DNA of 64,000 nucleotides from positions 6,362,501-6,426,500 of the forward strand of contig NZ_CP048222.1 of NCBI RefSeq assembly GCF_010119975.1, written 5' to 3'. Under the pieces are notes generated by a model. That model was not told the origin of the DNA, did no database searches, and worked only from the letters and a program-made list of their open reading frames with translations. The DNA comes from Rhodocytophaga rosea (GTDB lineage: Bacteria; Bacteroidota; Bacteroidia; Cytophagales; 172606-1). The position numbers were made by a program, and so were the translations under genes. Shown piece by piece: positions 9,086-17,559 of the stretch (its first letter is position 1; every line of letters starts with the position of its first letter).

Positions 9086-10315
9086 ATGCGCATTTTACAT
9101 ACTTCCGACTGGCACATCGGACATCGCCTGCACGATAATGAACGCCAGACAGAACACCAGTTTTTTCTTAACTGGCTGCTTGATATGATTGAAACACACC
9201 GCATAGAAATGCTGATTGTAGCTGGAGATATTTTTGACACGGCTAATCCGACCAACGAAGCGCTGTCGCAGTATTATCATTTTCTGAGGGGAATGATCCA
9301 GACTTCCTGCAAGCATATTATCATCATTGGTGGAAACCATGATTCATATGGTACCCTGAATGCACCTAAAGATATTCTCAGGTATTTTAATATCCATATT
9401 GTAGGCAAAGCCCATGAGAATTGTCAGGATGAGATCATTGTGATTAAAGATAGCGCTGACAAAATCCAGACCGTAGTTTGCGCCGTGCCTTTCCTCCGGG
9501 ACCGGGATATCCGGCAGGCGATTAGTGGCGAAAGTTATGCAGATATTGAACGGCGTATCAAAGATGGCATTATCCGCCGCTACCGTATGCTGGCCGATTG
9601 TATCCAAACCTATAAGACAGGCGATTTCCCAGTTATTGCTACCGGCCATTTGTATGCTGCCGGAGGTGATTTTGCTGATATAAACGACCGGAGTGAACGG
9701 GATATTCATATCGGGAACCTGGGCCAGATTCGTGCCGACCAGTTTCCTGCAGAGTTTGATTATATTGCCTTAGGCCACCTGCACCGGCCACAAATGGTAA
9801 GTCAGCAGCAACACATCCGTTATGCCGGTTCGCCCATTCCGCTTAGTTTTAGTGAGTTTTCGGATGATAAAGTAGTTCTGCTCTTGAATTTTGAAAGAAA
9901 TCATATGCAGGGAATTACTCAGATTCAGGTGCCGCGCTGGCGTAAACTCGTCCGGCTGAAAGGTAATTTTACCCAGATTGCCAATCAGATACAAGTGCTT
10001 GAGGATGGACAAGACAGAATGAAAATATGGGCGGAAGTAAAAGTAGAACTCGATCAGTATGAACCTTATATCACCCAGAAAGTGAATGAACTAGTGAAAA
10101 ACCGCAACATTGCCGTGCTGAAAACCCAGGCCATTTATACACATTTACACCAAAGCCTTGATGAGCAACTGGGTAACACAATGGCGTTACATGAACTTAA
10201 ACCGGAAGAGGTTTTGCGCAAAAAATGTGAAAGTGAAAAGTTCGACATAGATGGCTATCCGGATGTGTACAGTGCCTTTAAAGAACTGCTTTCGGAAATG
10301 GAAGAAAACGATTAA
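9086..10315 (+). CDS. sbcD: Exonuclease SbcD, nuclease subunit of SbcCD
   Basis: The 409-residue product is the Mre11-type nuclease of the SbcCD complex, which cuts hairpins, palindromes and protein-blocked DNA ends. All metallophosphoesterase motifs are present: TSDWHIGH (7-14), GDIFD (47-51), GNHDS (83-87), GHLY near 185 and GHLHRP near 229. The C-terminal capping region extends past residue 270. The ATG begins directly on the first catalytic strand (MRILHTSDWH), as in other family members. The gene is followed by sbcC on the same strand, 114 bases away, and the two should be co-transcribed and co-assembled. Confidence 0.96.
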   Translation: MRILHTSDWHIGHRLHDNERQTEHQFFLNWLLDMIETHRIEMLIVAGDIFDTANPTNEALSQYYHFLRGMIQTSCKHIIIIGGNHDSYGTLNAPKDILRYFNIHIVGKAHENCQDEIIVIKDSADKIQTVVCAVPFLRDRDIRQAISGESYADIERRIKDGIIRRYRMLADCIQTYKTGDFPVIATGHLYAAGGDFADINDRSERDIHIGNLGQIRADQFPAEFDYIALGHLHRPQMVSQQQHIRYAGSPIPLSFSEFSDDKVVLLLNFERNHMQGITQIQVPRWRKLVRLKGNFTQIANQIQVLEDGQDRMKIWAEVKVELDQYEPYITQKVNELVKNRNIAVLKTQAIYTHLHQSLDEQLGNTMALHELKPEEVLRKKCESEKFDIDGYPDVYSAFKELLSEMEEND

Positions 10316-10327
10316 AACAGTGATTGA

Positions 10328-10427
10328 GCGAATGAGTGATTGAGTGAGTATTTAAAATTTTGGATTAAGATTTTTTCGCTCCTGCATCTAATTACCCATT
10401 CACTCCTTCACTCAACCACTCATTCGC
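10328..10427. repeat. Inverted repeat in the sbcD-sbcC gap
   Basis: Two 20-base arms, GCGAATGAGTGATTGAGTGA at 10328-10347 and its inverted copy at 10408-10427, match at 19 of 20 positions and enclose a 60-base loop. The right arm ends two bases before the sbcC ATG. The arms are made of GAATGAGTG/ATTGAGTGA words, and a similar word string recurs at 42187. Confidence 0.8.
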
Positions 10428-10429
10428 AA

Positions 10430-13400
10430 ATGAAAATACTCAGCGTCAGGCTAAAAAATATAAATTCCCTCAAAGGCGAGCACTTTATTCCTTTCAACCA
10501 GAGCCCCTTTACTGAATCAGGTTTGTTTGCCATTACTGGTCCTACCGGAGCGGGCAAAAGTTCGATTCTGGATGCCATTACTCTGGCCCTATATGGATGG
10601 GCACCCCGTTTTAACCGGGATAATCCCATTGAGATCATGAGTTACCATACGGCAGATTGCCTGGCTGAAGTGGAATTTGAAGTAAAAGAGAAAGTGTACC
10701 GTTCCAAATGGTCGGTGCACCGCAGCCGGGGCAAAATAGATGGGGAGATTCAACAGCCAAGGATGGAACTTGTGGATGTACTGGCAGATGTAATTCTGGA
10801 ATCCAAAAAGACAGATGTTATTAACCGGGTGACCGAAATTACCGGGCTCGATTATTTCCGTTTTTTGCGTTCGGTAATGCTGGCTCAGGGTGATTTTGCC
10901 GCTTTCCTAAAAGCCGATGAAAAATCACGTGGGGAACTGCTTGAAAAAATCACTGGTACAGATATTTATACCAAAATTTCCAGACGGGCTTTTGAAAAGC
11001 AGAAAGAGAAAAGACTGCGTTTGGAGCAACTGGAAGCCATGCTGGATGTAGCCAGATTACTTTCCCCTGAACAGAAAGAAAATTATCAGAATCAGATAAT
11101 TGATCATAGGGACAAGAATAAATTATTGAGCCAGGAAGCCGAAAAATTAGCTTTACAAGTGCAATGGCTGGAAAATATGGAAACTTTGCGTAAACGTTCC
11201 ATTCATCTGAAGGCCGAATTACAGGAAGCACTCGCTACGAAACAAATTTTTCAACCGGAACTGGAACGGTATGAAAATCATTTAAAAACCATTGCTTTCC
11301 AGCCCTTATACCGGGAAGTAGAAATTGCAGAAAAACAGAATGGGGAAATTCTACAGCAAATTGGTCTGATAAATCAGGATATTCCACGCCTGGAAGAGGG
11401 CAGAAGGCAAACTATGTTGGATGTACAGGAAGCCCAGCAGCAATATCTTCAGGCCAGAGCCTATCAGGCGGAGACATTACCTTTGCTCGAACAAACGGTA
11501 GGTGTTGACCGGGATCTGATATCGCTGCAAGAACAGTATACACAAGCAGCACAGGAACTTGAGCAGTCTATACAACAAGAGGATGACAGCCGGAAACAAC
11601 TTCTGGAAAAACAAGCTGAACTCACTGAATACCAGCAAAAACAGAAATCTATCCGAGCTTATTTACACGAGCATTCCCAGGATGCATGCCTGGAAGCGGA
11701 AATACCTCTGGTCGAACAAACCTTAACTCATTTCTACCAGACAACACAAAAATTATCTGAGCACCAGCAAGAATGGAATGTCACGAACGAAAAATACCGC
11801 AAAACCCAAGGTGAAATAAAAGGGCTTGAATCACAGATAAGATCAGAAGCCCCTGGGTTAAAATGGAAGGAAGCGCAGCTTGCTGATATAGAAAAAAGTG
11901 TCGCGACTTTACTGGCTGGAGAGGAGCCTGAAGAGATTGAGGCAAGCCTGCAACACTATGAGCAAGCCTATACTGCCCGATGGAATCAGGTTAATTTTGC
12001 CAAATCGTTTGTTGAGCGGAATGATGGCATGGCGCTGCTCCATACAGAAATTGAGCAGTACGACCAGCTTTTCAGTGCAAAGCAATCTGAGTTGGGTATT
12101 TTAAAAGATAAATTACAGCAAGCCAGAGAAAAATGGATACTGCTACAAAAATTGTGTGAACGGGAGAATCTGATTCTCACCTATGAAGAAGCCCGTCATA
12201 AACTCGTTCCTGGTGAGGAATGCCCTTTGTGTGGTTCTATACACCATCCTTTTGCCAGCCAGCTCCAGCAGATTCATCTAAGTGAAACCGAGCGGCAGCG
12301 CAATGAACAGGAACTGGTGGTAGAAGACATAGAATTGAAGATGGAAATCCTGAACAAACAGCTGGTTGAGCTGGAGTCTAACCGGAATTCTGCTTTCAAA
12401 AACATACAGAATTATAGCCGTGAACTGGCAGGTATTGAAAGGCAATTTGAAGAATTTAATCAGCAGTTACAGGAAGACAACCGCATTAGTAACCTGCACT
12501 TAGTTAAACAGAGACTGGAAGAGAATGTATCCCAAAAAGAACGGCTGCGGACACTTGTTCAGGAATACAAGCAGAAAACAAAACTCTGGAATGAGTATAA
12601 AACACAGCTTGATGAGAAGAAACGGCAATTGCAGCAGGCAGAGAATGAGCTCGAAAAGTTACAATTGATTTCAGACAACAGCCATCATTTGCTGGAAGAT
12701 CTACAAAAAGAAATACAAATTCTGCAACAACGCATCCAGCAGCAGCAAGTGTCATTAGAAGAAATGGTTTCTGATTATGGTCTTGCTATTCCCGCTGAAT
12801 CTATCAGACAAACCTGGATGCTTGCCCTAAAAGAACGGGCTACTGTTTATCAGCAATACAAACGTCAGGACAAAGAAACAGAAGCACAGCTAAACACGCT
12901 TACTGTAGAAATAGCAAAAATCGAAAGTGCTTTTAGGCAGTTTCAGCAACAGGTTAGTAAACAGCAACAGGAAAAAGAACTGTTCAAAGAACGCATCATG
13001 GTTTTACAGGAGCAGCGCAGGGAATTGTTTGGAGATAGAAATACTACATTAGAAAAAGAGAAATTGAATGCCGCCATAGAGCTGTGTAGGCAAAAAGTAC
13101 AGGAAGCTGAAAAAATATTGCAGGAAAGACAAGAAAGGCTTTCTATTCGGAAGCAGCAGTTGACAGACAAGCAACAGCAACTTATTGTGGGAGAAACACA
13201 AGCAAGTCAGCATAGAATACGTTTGCTTAGCGGCACTCAAAAAGTAGGCTTTGCAGATCTGGCGCATTTTCAGGAGTGTGTGCTGGAAGAAGAAGAAGAG
13301 GAAGACCTCAAGAAGCAAAAAGAACGCATAGACGAAACCATAAACCGCCTGAAAGGAGCATTGGATAAAAACGAGCTGGAACTCAAAGAACAGGGTGCCA

Positions 13401-14083
13401 GAGTACTCACAGAATCAGGAATGACTGAACTTACAGATGCATTGAAAACAATTCGGACGGAAAGAGAACGGCTCATCGCAGATACAGCCAGAGTTGAACA
13501 GATTCTGGAAGAAAATTTCAGATTACAGGAACAGCATCAGCAGCTCACAGAAGATATAGAAAAATTCAGGCGGGAATACGAACGCTGGAAAATTCTTTCA
13601 GACATGATTGGGTCGGCTACCGGAGCGGAATTCAATATTTTTGCACAAGGACTTACTTTATCCAGACTGGTTGTGCTGGCAAACCGTTTTCTGGAGAAAT
13701 TGAATCCACGGTATCATATCCGGCGAAAGCCACATACTGACCTTGAACTTGAAATTATCGACCGTTATCAGGCAGATAATATCCGTACCATGAAAACCCT
13801 GTCGGGAGGAGAAACTTTTCTGGTGAGTCTTGCCCTAGCCTTAGGTTTATCGGACCTGGCCGGTAACAAAACCAGAATAGATTCCCTGTTCATTGACGAA
13901 GGCTTTGGTACACTCGATCCACAGACTCTGGATATGGCCATTACTACATTAGAGAACCTGCAGGCTACCGGTAAAATGATTGGAATTATTTCACATGTAG
14001 AAGCTTTAAAGGAGCGAATTACTACTCAGATTCAGGTAACCAAGCAAAGTGGTGGGGTAAGTACAATTCAAATAAATGGGTGA
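10430..14083 (+). CDS. sbcC: Exonuclease SbcC, SMC-like ATPase subunit of SbcCD
   Basis: A 1217-residue SMC/Rad50-type ATPase that partners SbcD. The Walker A motif GPTGAGKSS lies near residues 36-44. Two long coiled-coil arms flank the zinc hook CPLC near residue 596. The C-terminal half carries the ABC signature LSGGE (about 1124) and Walker B FIDEGFGTLD (about 1155). The frame is open upstream from a GTG at 10340, but those residues lie inside an inverted repeat and are unlike the family; the ATG here gives the usual start MKILSVRLKNINSL. It lies in an operon with sbcD and is followed by a 470-base AT-rich gap. Confidence 0.96.
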   Translation: MKILSVRLKNINSLKGEHFIPFNQSPFTESGLFAITGPTGAGKSSILDAITLALYGWAPRFNRDNPIEIMSYHTADCLAEVEFEVKEKVYRSKWSVHRSRGKIDGEIQQPRMELVDVLADVILESKKTDVINRVTEITGLDYFRFLRSVMLAQGDFAAFLKADEKSRGELLEKITGTDIYTKISRRAFEKQKEKRLRLEQLEAMLDVARLLSPEQKENYQNQIIDHRDKNKLLSQEAEKLALQVQWLENMETLRKRSIHLKAELQEALATKQIFQPELERYENHLKTIAFQPLYREVEIAEKQNGEILQQIGLINQDIPRLEEGRRQTMLDVQEAQQQYLQARAYQAETLPLLEQTVGVDRDLISLQEQYTQAAQELEQSIQQEDDSRKQLLEKQAELTEYQQKQKSIRAYLHEHSQDACLEAEIPLVEQTLTHFYQTTQKLSEHQQEWNVTNEKYRKTQGEIKGLESQIRSEAPGLKWKEAQLADIEKSVATLLAGEEPEEIEASLQHYEQAYTARWNQVNFAKSFVERNDGMALLHTEIEQYDQLFSAKQSELGILKDKLQQAREKWILLQKLCERENLILTYEEARHKLVPGEECPLCGSIHHPFASQLQQIHLSETERQRNEQELVVEDIELKMEILNKQLVELESNRNSAFKNIQNYSRELAGIERQFEEFNQQLQEDNRISNLHLVKQRLEENVSQKERLRTLVQEYKQKTKLWNEYKTQLDEKKRQLQQAENELEKLQLISDNSHHLLEDLQKEIQILQQRIQQQQVSLEEMVSDYGLAIPAESIRQTWMLALKERATVYQQYKRQDKETEAQLNTLTVEIAKIESAFRQFQQQVSKQQQEKELFKERIMVLQEQRRELFGDRNTTLEKEKLNAAIELCRQKVQEAEKILQERQERLSIRKQQLTDKQQQLIVGETQASQHRIRLLSGTQKVGFADLAHFQECVLEEEEEEDLKKQKERIDETINRLKGALDKNELELKEQGARVLTESGMTELTDALKTIRTERERLIADTARVEQILEENFRLQEQHQQLTEDIEKFRREYERWKILSDMIGSATGAEFNIFAQGLTLSRLVVLANRFLEKLNPRYHIRRKPHTDLELEIIDRYQADNIRTMKTLSGGETFLVSLALALGLSDLAGNKTRIDSLFIDEGFGTLDPQTLDMAITTLENLQATGKMIGIISHVEALKERITTQIQVTKQSGGVSTIQING

Positions 14084-14554
14084 TATTATCATGTACTATT
14101 TGTAGTGATTTTGTATAATTATCTGGCTAAGCTATTAACTAGAGAATAAATGTTAATTTTTCATTATGGGTACTGACAATAATTTTCATTTGTATTATTC
14201 TGCTAATTTTCTGAAGTAATTATCGAATACATAATAAGATACTTTATTAAGTAATATATTTATAAAGCGCAGAATTTAATATTGATTAGTTGATAATTTA
14301 TGGACTTTGCTAATAATTCAGCATTTTAAAAAGAAACTTTATGTTTAATAATAATTTTAAAATTATTATTAAACAGAGGGAAATTAAATTTCGTTAATAT
14401 TATTAATTGCGTAATATTATTTGCTGTATTTATTGATCTATGGTATTTTCGTGTCTGCCTATCAGGTAAATATTTATTTTTTTGAACACTTCCTAATCTG
14501 GAAACTTTTTAGCATATTTGTTACGTATGTAGTAAAAATCATATATGTTTACCT
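14084..14554. other. AT-rich intergenic gap with a perfect palindrome
   Basis: This stretch after sbcC is visibly richer in A and T than the rest of the window and has no credible reading frame. It contains a 34-bp perfect palindrome and several shorter ATTAT/ATAAT strings (for example TTAATATTATTAA near 14394). It may hold the sbcDC terminator and the promoter of the small gene at 14555, but no consensus TAnnTTTG is seen close to that gene. Confidence 0.5.
14342..14375. repeat. 34-bp perfect palindrome
   Basis: The left 17 bases, TGTTTAATAATAATTTT, are followed directly by their exact reverse complement with no spacer. All bases but one G and one C are A or T. It could form a cruciform, a terminator hairpin or a dimeric regulator site. 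Confidence 0.9.
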
Positions 14555-14848
14555 ATGATACGCAGCACAGAACAATCTACATCACCAGCTATCACTTATA
14601 ATGAAGCTGTTGATTTAATAAAAAATAATAACCAGGCTACATTAAGCAGTCAACCTTCTGATGCTTCTGATCAGGTTCTCCGCCGGAATCTGCTTCAGGA
14701 AATTCAGGAACTGGAAAGCAAAATAGAAGAAGTGAACCAGTTGCTTTGCAAAACATCCCTGGAATACATGGTTCGCTTTCAGTTAAAAGATGACCTGGAA
14801 TATTATCATGGCCTGATTGAAAACAAACGCCACCAACTGGGAGCATAA
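14555..14848 (+). CDS. Small hypothetical coiled-coil protein
   Basis: A 97-residue protein I do not recognise. The first 45 residues are polar and low in structure (many S, T, N, Q). The second half is charged and heptad-like (LLQEIQELESKIEEVNQLL, then FQLKDDLEYYHGLIENK), so a helical hairpin or coiled-coil dimer is likely. There is no signal peptide and no cysteine pair. It stands between sbcC and csaA on the same strand, with 107 bases to csaA. The second half resembles short TraR/GreA-like hairpins only in general character, and no function is assigned. Confidence 0.65.
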   Translation: MIRSTEQSTSPAITYNEAVDLIKNNNQATLSSQPSDASDQVLRRNLLQEIQELESKIEEVNQLLCKTSLEYMVRFQLKDDLEYYHGLIENKRHQLGA

Positions 14849-14955
14849 GCCTTTCCAGGTTTATGTTCTCCTTCTATTGCCTAACACCCACCTTCCTATT
14901 TTTCTTTCATACATTGGATTTCAGCTTATAAAGCTGTTGATACTATTTTAAATAG

Positions 14956-15285
14956 ATGATCACCTGGGCAGATTTTGAAAAAATTGACATCCGGGCAGGA
15001 ACTATTATTGACGTTCAGGACTTTCCAGAGGCAAGGAATCCAGCCTATAAACTCACTATTGATTTTGGCAACCTGGGTGTTAAGCGTTCCAGTGCACAGA
15101 TTACTAAGTTATACACTAAGGATGTATTGCTTCACAAGCAAATTATTGCTGTAGTGAATTTTCCACCCAAACAGATAGCTAATTTCTTCTCAGAATGCCT
15201 GGTATTAGGCGTATTGGGAAATAATAAAGAAATCACTTTGCTCTATCCGGAGCAGGCTGTAGAAAATGGAAGCAAAATAGCCTGA
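14956..15285 (+). CDS. csaA: CsaA-type tRNA-binding protein
   Basis: A 109-residue single OB-fold domain of the tRNA_bind (EMAP/CsaA) family. The start ITWADFEKIDIRAGTI and the core segments KLTIDFG, SSAQI, VVNFPPKQIANFFSECLVLG and the C-terminal ITLLYPE are the family landmarks. Members bind tRNA and have been described as chaperone-like secretion helpers in Bacillus. The length is normal (about 110). It is cytoplasmic. The gene is monocistronic: a bidirectional hairpin terminator separates it from the convergent icd gene. Confidence 0.92.
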   Translation: MITWADFEKIDIRAGTIIDVQDFPEARNPAYKLTIDFGNLGVKRSSAQITKLYTKDVLLHKQIIAVVNFPPKQIANFFSECLVLGVLGNNKEITLLYPEQAVENGSKIA

Positions 15286-15309
15286 TTTAACTGCGAATGT
15301 TATATAAAT

Positions 15310-15336
15310 AAAAAGGCAGTTTTTGGCTGCCTTTTT
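15310..15336. terminator. Bidirectional intrinsic terminator
   Basis: A 10-bp perfect stem (AAAAAGGCAG with CTGCCTTTTT) with a 7-base loop lies between the convergent csaA and icd genes. Each strand ends its stem in a T run. Confidence 0.88.
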
Positions 15337-15358
15337 GATGAATTAAGAATTTTTGCTA

Positions 15359-16599
15359 TTAAGCAGAAACGCCTACAGGTTTCATATTCTTGATAATTTC
15401 CGTTCCGAATTCAGAACATTTTAATAGAGTTGCTCCTTCCATCAGCCGCTCAAAATCATAGGTCACCCGCTTTGAACCAATAGTTCTTTCCAGACCTTCA
15501 TAAATAAGAGTAGCAGCTTCCTGCCAGCCCAGATATTCCAGCATCATTGCACCAGACAGAATTACCGATCCTGGATTTACTTTATCCTGACCTGCATATT
15601 TAGGTGCTGTACCATGGGTAGCTTCAAAAATAGCATGTCCGGTTACATAATTGATGTTGGCACCAGGCGCAATTCCAATCCCACCCACAATAGCAGCCAA
15701 TGCATCAGAAATATAATCACCGTTAAGGTTAAGGGTTGCTACGACTGAGTATTCTTCCGGACGAAGCAGAATCTGCTGCAAGAAGGCGTCGGCAATTGCA
15801 TCTTTTACAATTATCTTATGTCCATCCTTCTCTATTATTTGCCATGGACCTCCATCCAGATCTTTAGCACCAAACTCATTTTTCGCTAATGCATATCCCC
15901 AATCCCGGAAACCACCTTCAGTAAATTTCATAATATTGCCTTTGTGTACTAGGGTAACACTAGGTTTTTTATGGCGGATCGCATATTCGAAAGCAGCCCG
16001 GATCAGCCTTTCAGAGCCCTCTTTAGATACAGGTTTTACACCGATGGACGAAGATTCAGGGAAACGGATTTTCTTTACGCCCATTTCTGCTTTCATAAAG
16101 TCCAGGATTTTCTTTACTTCCGGGGTGCCGGCCATCCACTCAATACCGGCATAGATATCTTCAGTATTTTCCCGGAAGATAACCATATCAGTTAAGTCTG
16201 GGCGCTTTACCGGTGAAGGTACGCCTTCAAACCAGCGCACCGGACGTAAACAAACATATAGGTCAAGTTCCTGGCGCAGGGCTACATTCAAAGAACGGAT
16301 ACCACCCCTACAGGCGTAGTCAGCGGACCTTTAATTCCCACCAAGTATTCCCGGAATTGGGTAAGAGTTTCTTCAGGAAGCCAGTTGCCAGTCTTGTTAA
16401 ATGCTTTTTCCCCAGCCAGTACTTCTTTCCATACAATCTTTTTCTTGCCATTAAATGCTTTTTCAACAGCGGCATCAATTACCCGTACAGAGGCAGCCCA
16501 GATATCGGGACCTGTACCATCGCCTTCAATAAAAGGAACCACAGGCTGATCAGGCACTTGTAATACGCCGTTGCTAATGGTTATTTTTTGTCCATTCAT
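15359..16599 (-). pseudogene. icd: NADP-dependent isocitrate dehydrogenase, broken by one frameshift
   Basis: The two reading frames together code a full E. coli-type isocitrate dehydrogenase, which converts isocitrate to 2-oxoglutarate with NADP in the TCA cycle. The first part starts [11 protein letters not shown] and reaches KGPLTTPVG; the rest continues [18 protein letters not shown] and ends in the normal C-terminus ([11 protein letters not shown]). The GGGIRSL segment that joins them is read out of frame because a C run at 16305-16308 has four bases where five would restore the frame. All other landmarks are intact ([40 protein letters not shown]). A sequencing or assembly error is the more likely cause. 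A TTG 24 bases upstream is also open. Confidence 0.9.
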
Positions 16600-16637
16600 A
16601 ATTCGTAGGTTTATGTTTCTCAAAAAAAGTCAGTGTA

Positions 16638-16645
16638 CAAAGGTA
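16638..16645 (-). promoter_or_regulatory. -7 promoter element of icd (TACCTTTG)
   Basis: On the minus strand this reads TACCTTTG, an exact TAnnTTTG match 38 bases before the icd ATG, giving a leader of about 30 bases. No TTG occurs at the 19-base spacing. Confidence 0.5.
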
Positions 16646-16732
16646 AAAATCTTTTCTAATTTTCTGCTTTACCGTACATTTCTTTAAGAAAATGGGAAAC
16701 TTTGCCTGGAGAAAGATATGGATTGTTTTCAA

Positions 16733-17485
16733 ATGCGAAAAATAGCCACAAGTGTTATCAATTTCTTAGGAACAGGAATATTATTATTTAATGTATCCTG
16801 CAATCAGGAGCATGCTTTTGATTGTGCTAAAAGTACCGGAGAAATCCTACAGGTTGAGAAAGTAGTAACTCCCTTTCATTATGTTATTCTGGAAGATAAT
16901 ATAGATCTGGTGGTTAAAAACGGAACTGATAATGTGGCTACTGTGGAGGCTGGCAAGAACCTGATGCCAAAAATTGCTCTCCAAAGCCAGGGAGACACAT
17001 TAATTATAAGTAATAGGAATACCTGTAACTGGTTGCGGAATTTTAAGCACCGCATCACTGTTTCACTCACCCTTCCAGAAGATGCTGTTTCACTCATTCA
17101 CCGGGGATATGGTACAATTAATAGTTCAGATGTATTACAGGTTGATAATCTCACCATTTATTCTCTGGATGCCGGGGGAAATATTGATTTACAACTCAAT
17201 GCTGGCATAGTAATAGCATACAGCAATTCGCATTCATTTATCCAGTTGAATGGCCGGGCAGATAATCTGGATATATGGATGCATAAAGGAATAGGAAGAG
17301 TATTTGCTGAGAAATTGAAGGCTATAAACTGTCATGTAAAACATGAAGGAAGCAATGAAATCAGGATATTTCCAGTGCAGGAAGGCAATGTAGAAATTTT
17401 TGCAAGTGGCAATGTGGTATATTATAGCGAGCCGCTTACTATGAGCAGTAATATTAAAGGGACTGGCAAACTGATAAAAAAATAA
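16733..17485 (+). CDS. Head GIN (DUF2807-like) exported protein
   Basis: A 250-residue protein of the head-GIN type, a beta-helix-like fold common in Bacteroidota envelopes with no known enzyme activity. A hydrophobic leader ends LLFNVSC, which may be a lipidation site although the -3 residue is poor. The family core is seen in the repeating short strands (FHYVILEDNIDLVVKNG, then VTVSLTLPEDAVSLIHRGYG, NLTIYSLDAGGNIDLQLN, LDIWMHKGIGRVFAEKL). A start 15 bases upstream (MDCFQ) is also possible. It is transcribed alone and converges with the gene at 17560. It is probably periplasmic or at the inner face of the outer membrane. Confidence 0.75.
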   Translation: MRKIATSVINFLGTGILLFNVSCNQEHAFDCAKSTGEILQVEKVVTPFHYVILEDNIDLVVKNGTDNVATVEAGKNLMPKIALQSQGDTLIISNRNTCNWLRNFKHRITVSLTLPEDAVSLIHRGYGTINSSDVLQVDNLTIYSLDAGGNIDLQLNAGIVIAYSNSHSFIQLNGRADNLDIWMHKGIGRVFAEKLKAINCHVKHEGSNEIRIFPVQEGNVEIFASGNVVYYSEPLTMSSNIKGTGKLIKK

Positions 17486-17503
17486 GGAGGTGGCCATTAA
17501 AAA

Positions 17504-17536
17504 GCCATGGGTACTAAAACAATTAATACCCATGGC
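17504..17536 (-). terminator. Intrinsic terminator of the minus-strand gene at 17560
   Basis: A perfect 10-bp inverted repeat (GCCATGGGTA with TACCCATGGC, 13-base loop). Read on the minus strand the stem is followed by TTTTT, so it ends transcripts from the 17560-20822 genes. Confidence 0.75.
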
Positions 17537-17559
17537 ATATCATAACTATTAATCTAGAA

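Noticed and set aside
10340-10429. Upstream GTG start for sbcC
   Set aside because: The extra 30 codons are translated from the inverted repeat and do not fit the SbcC N-terminus.
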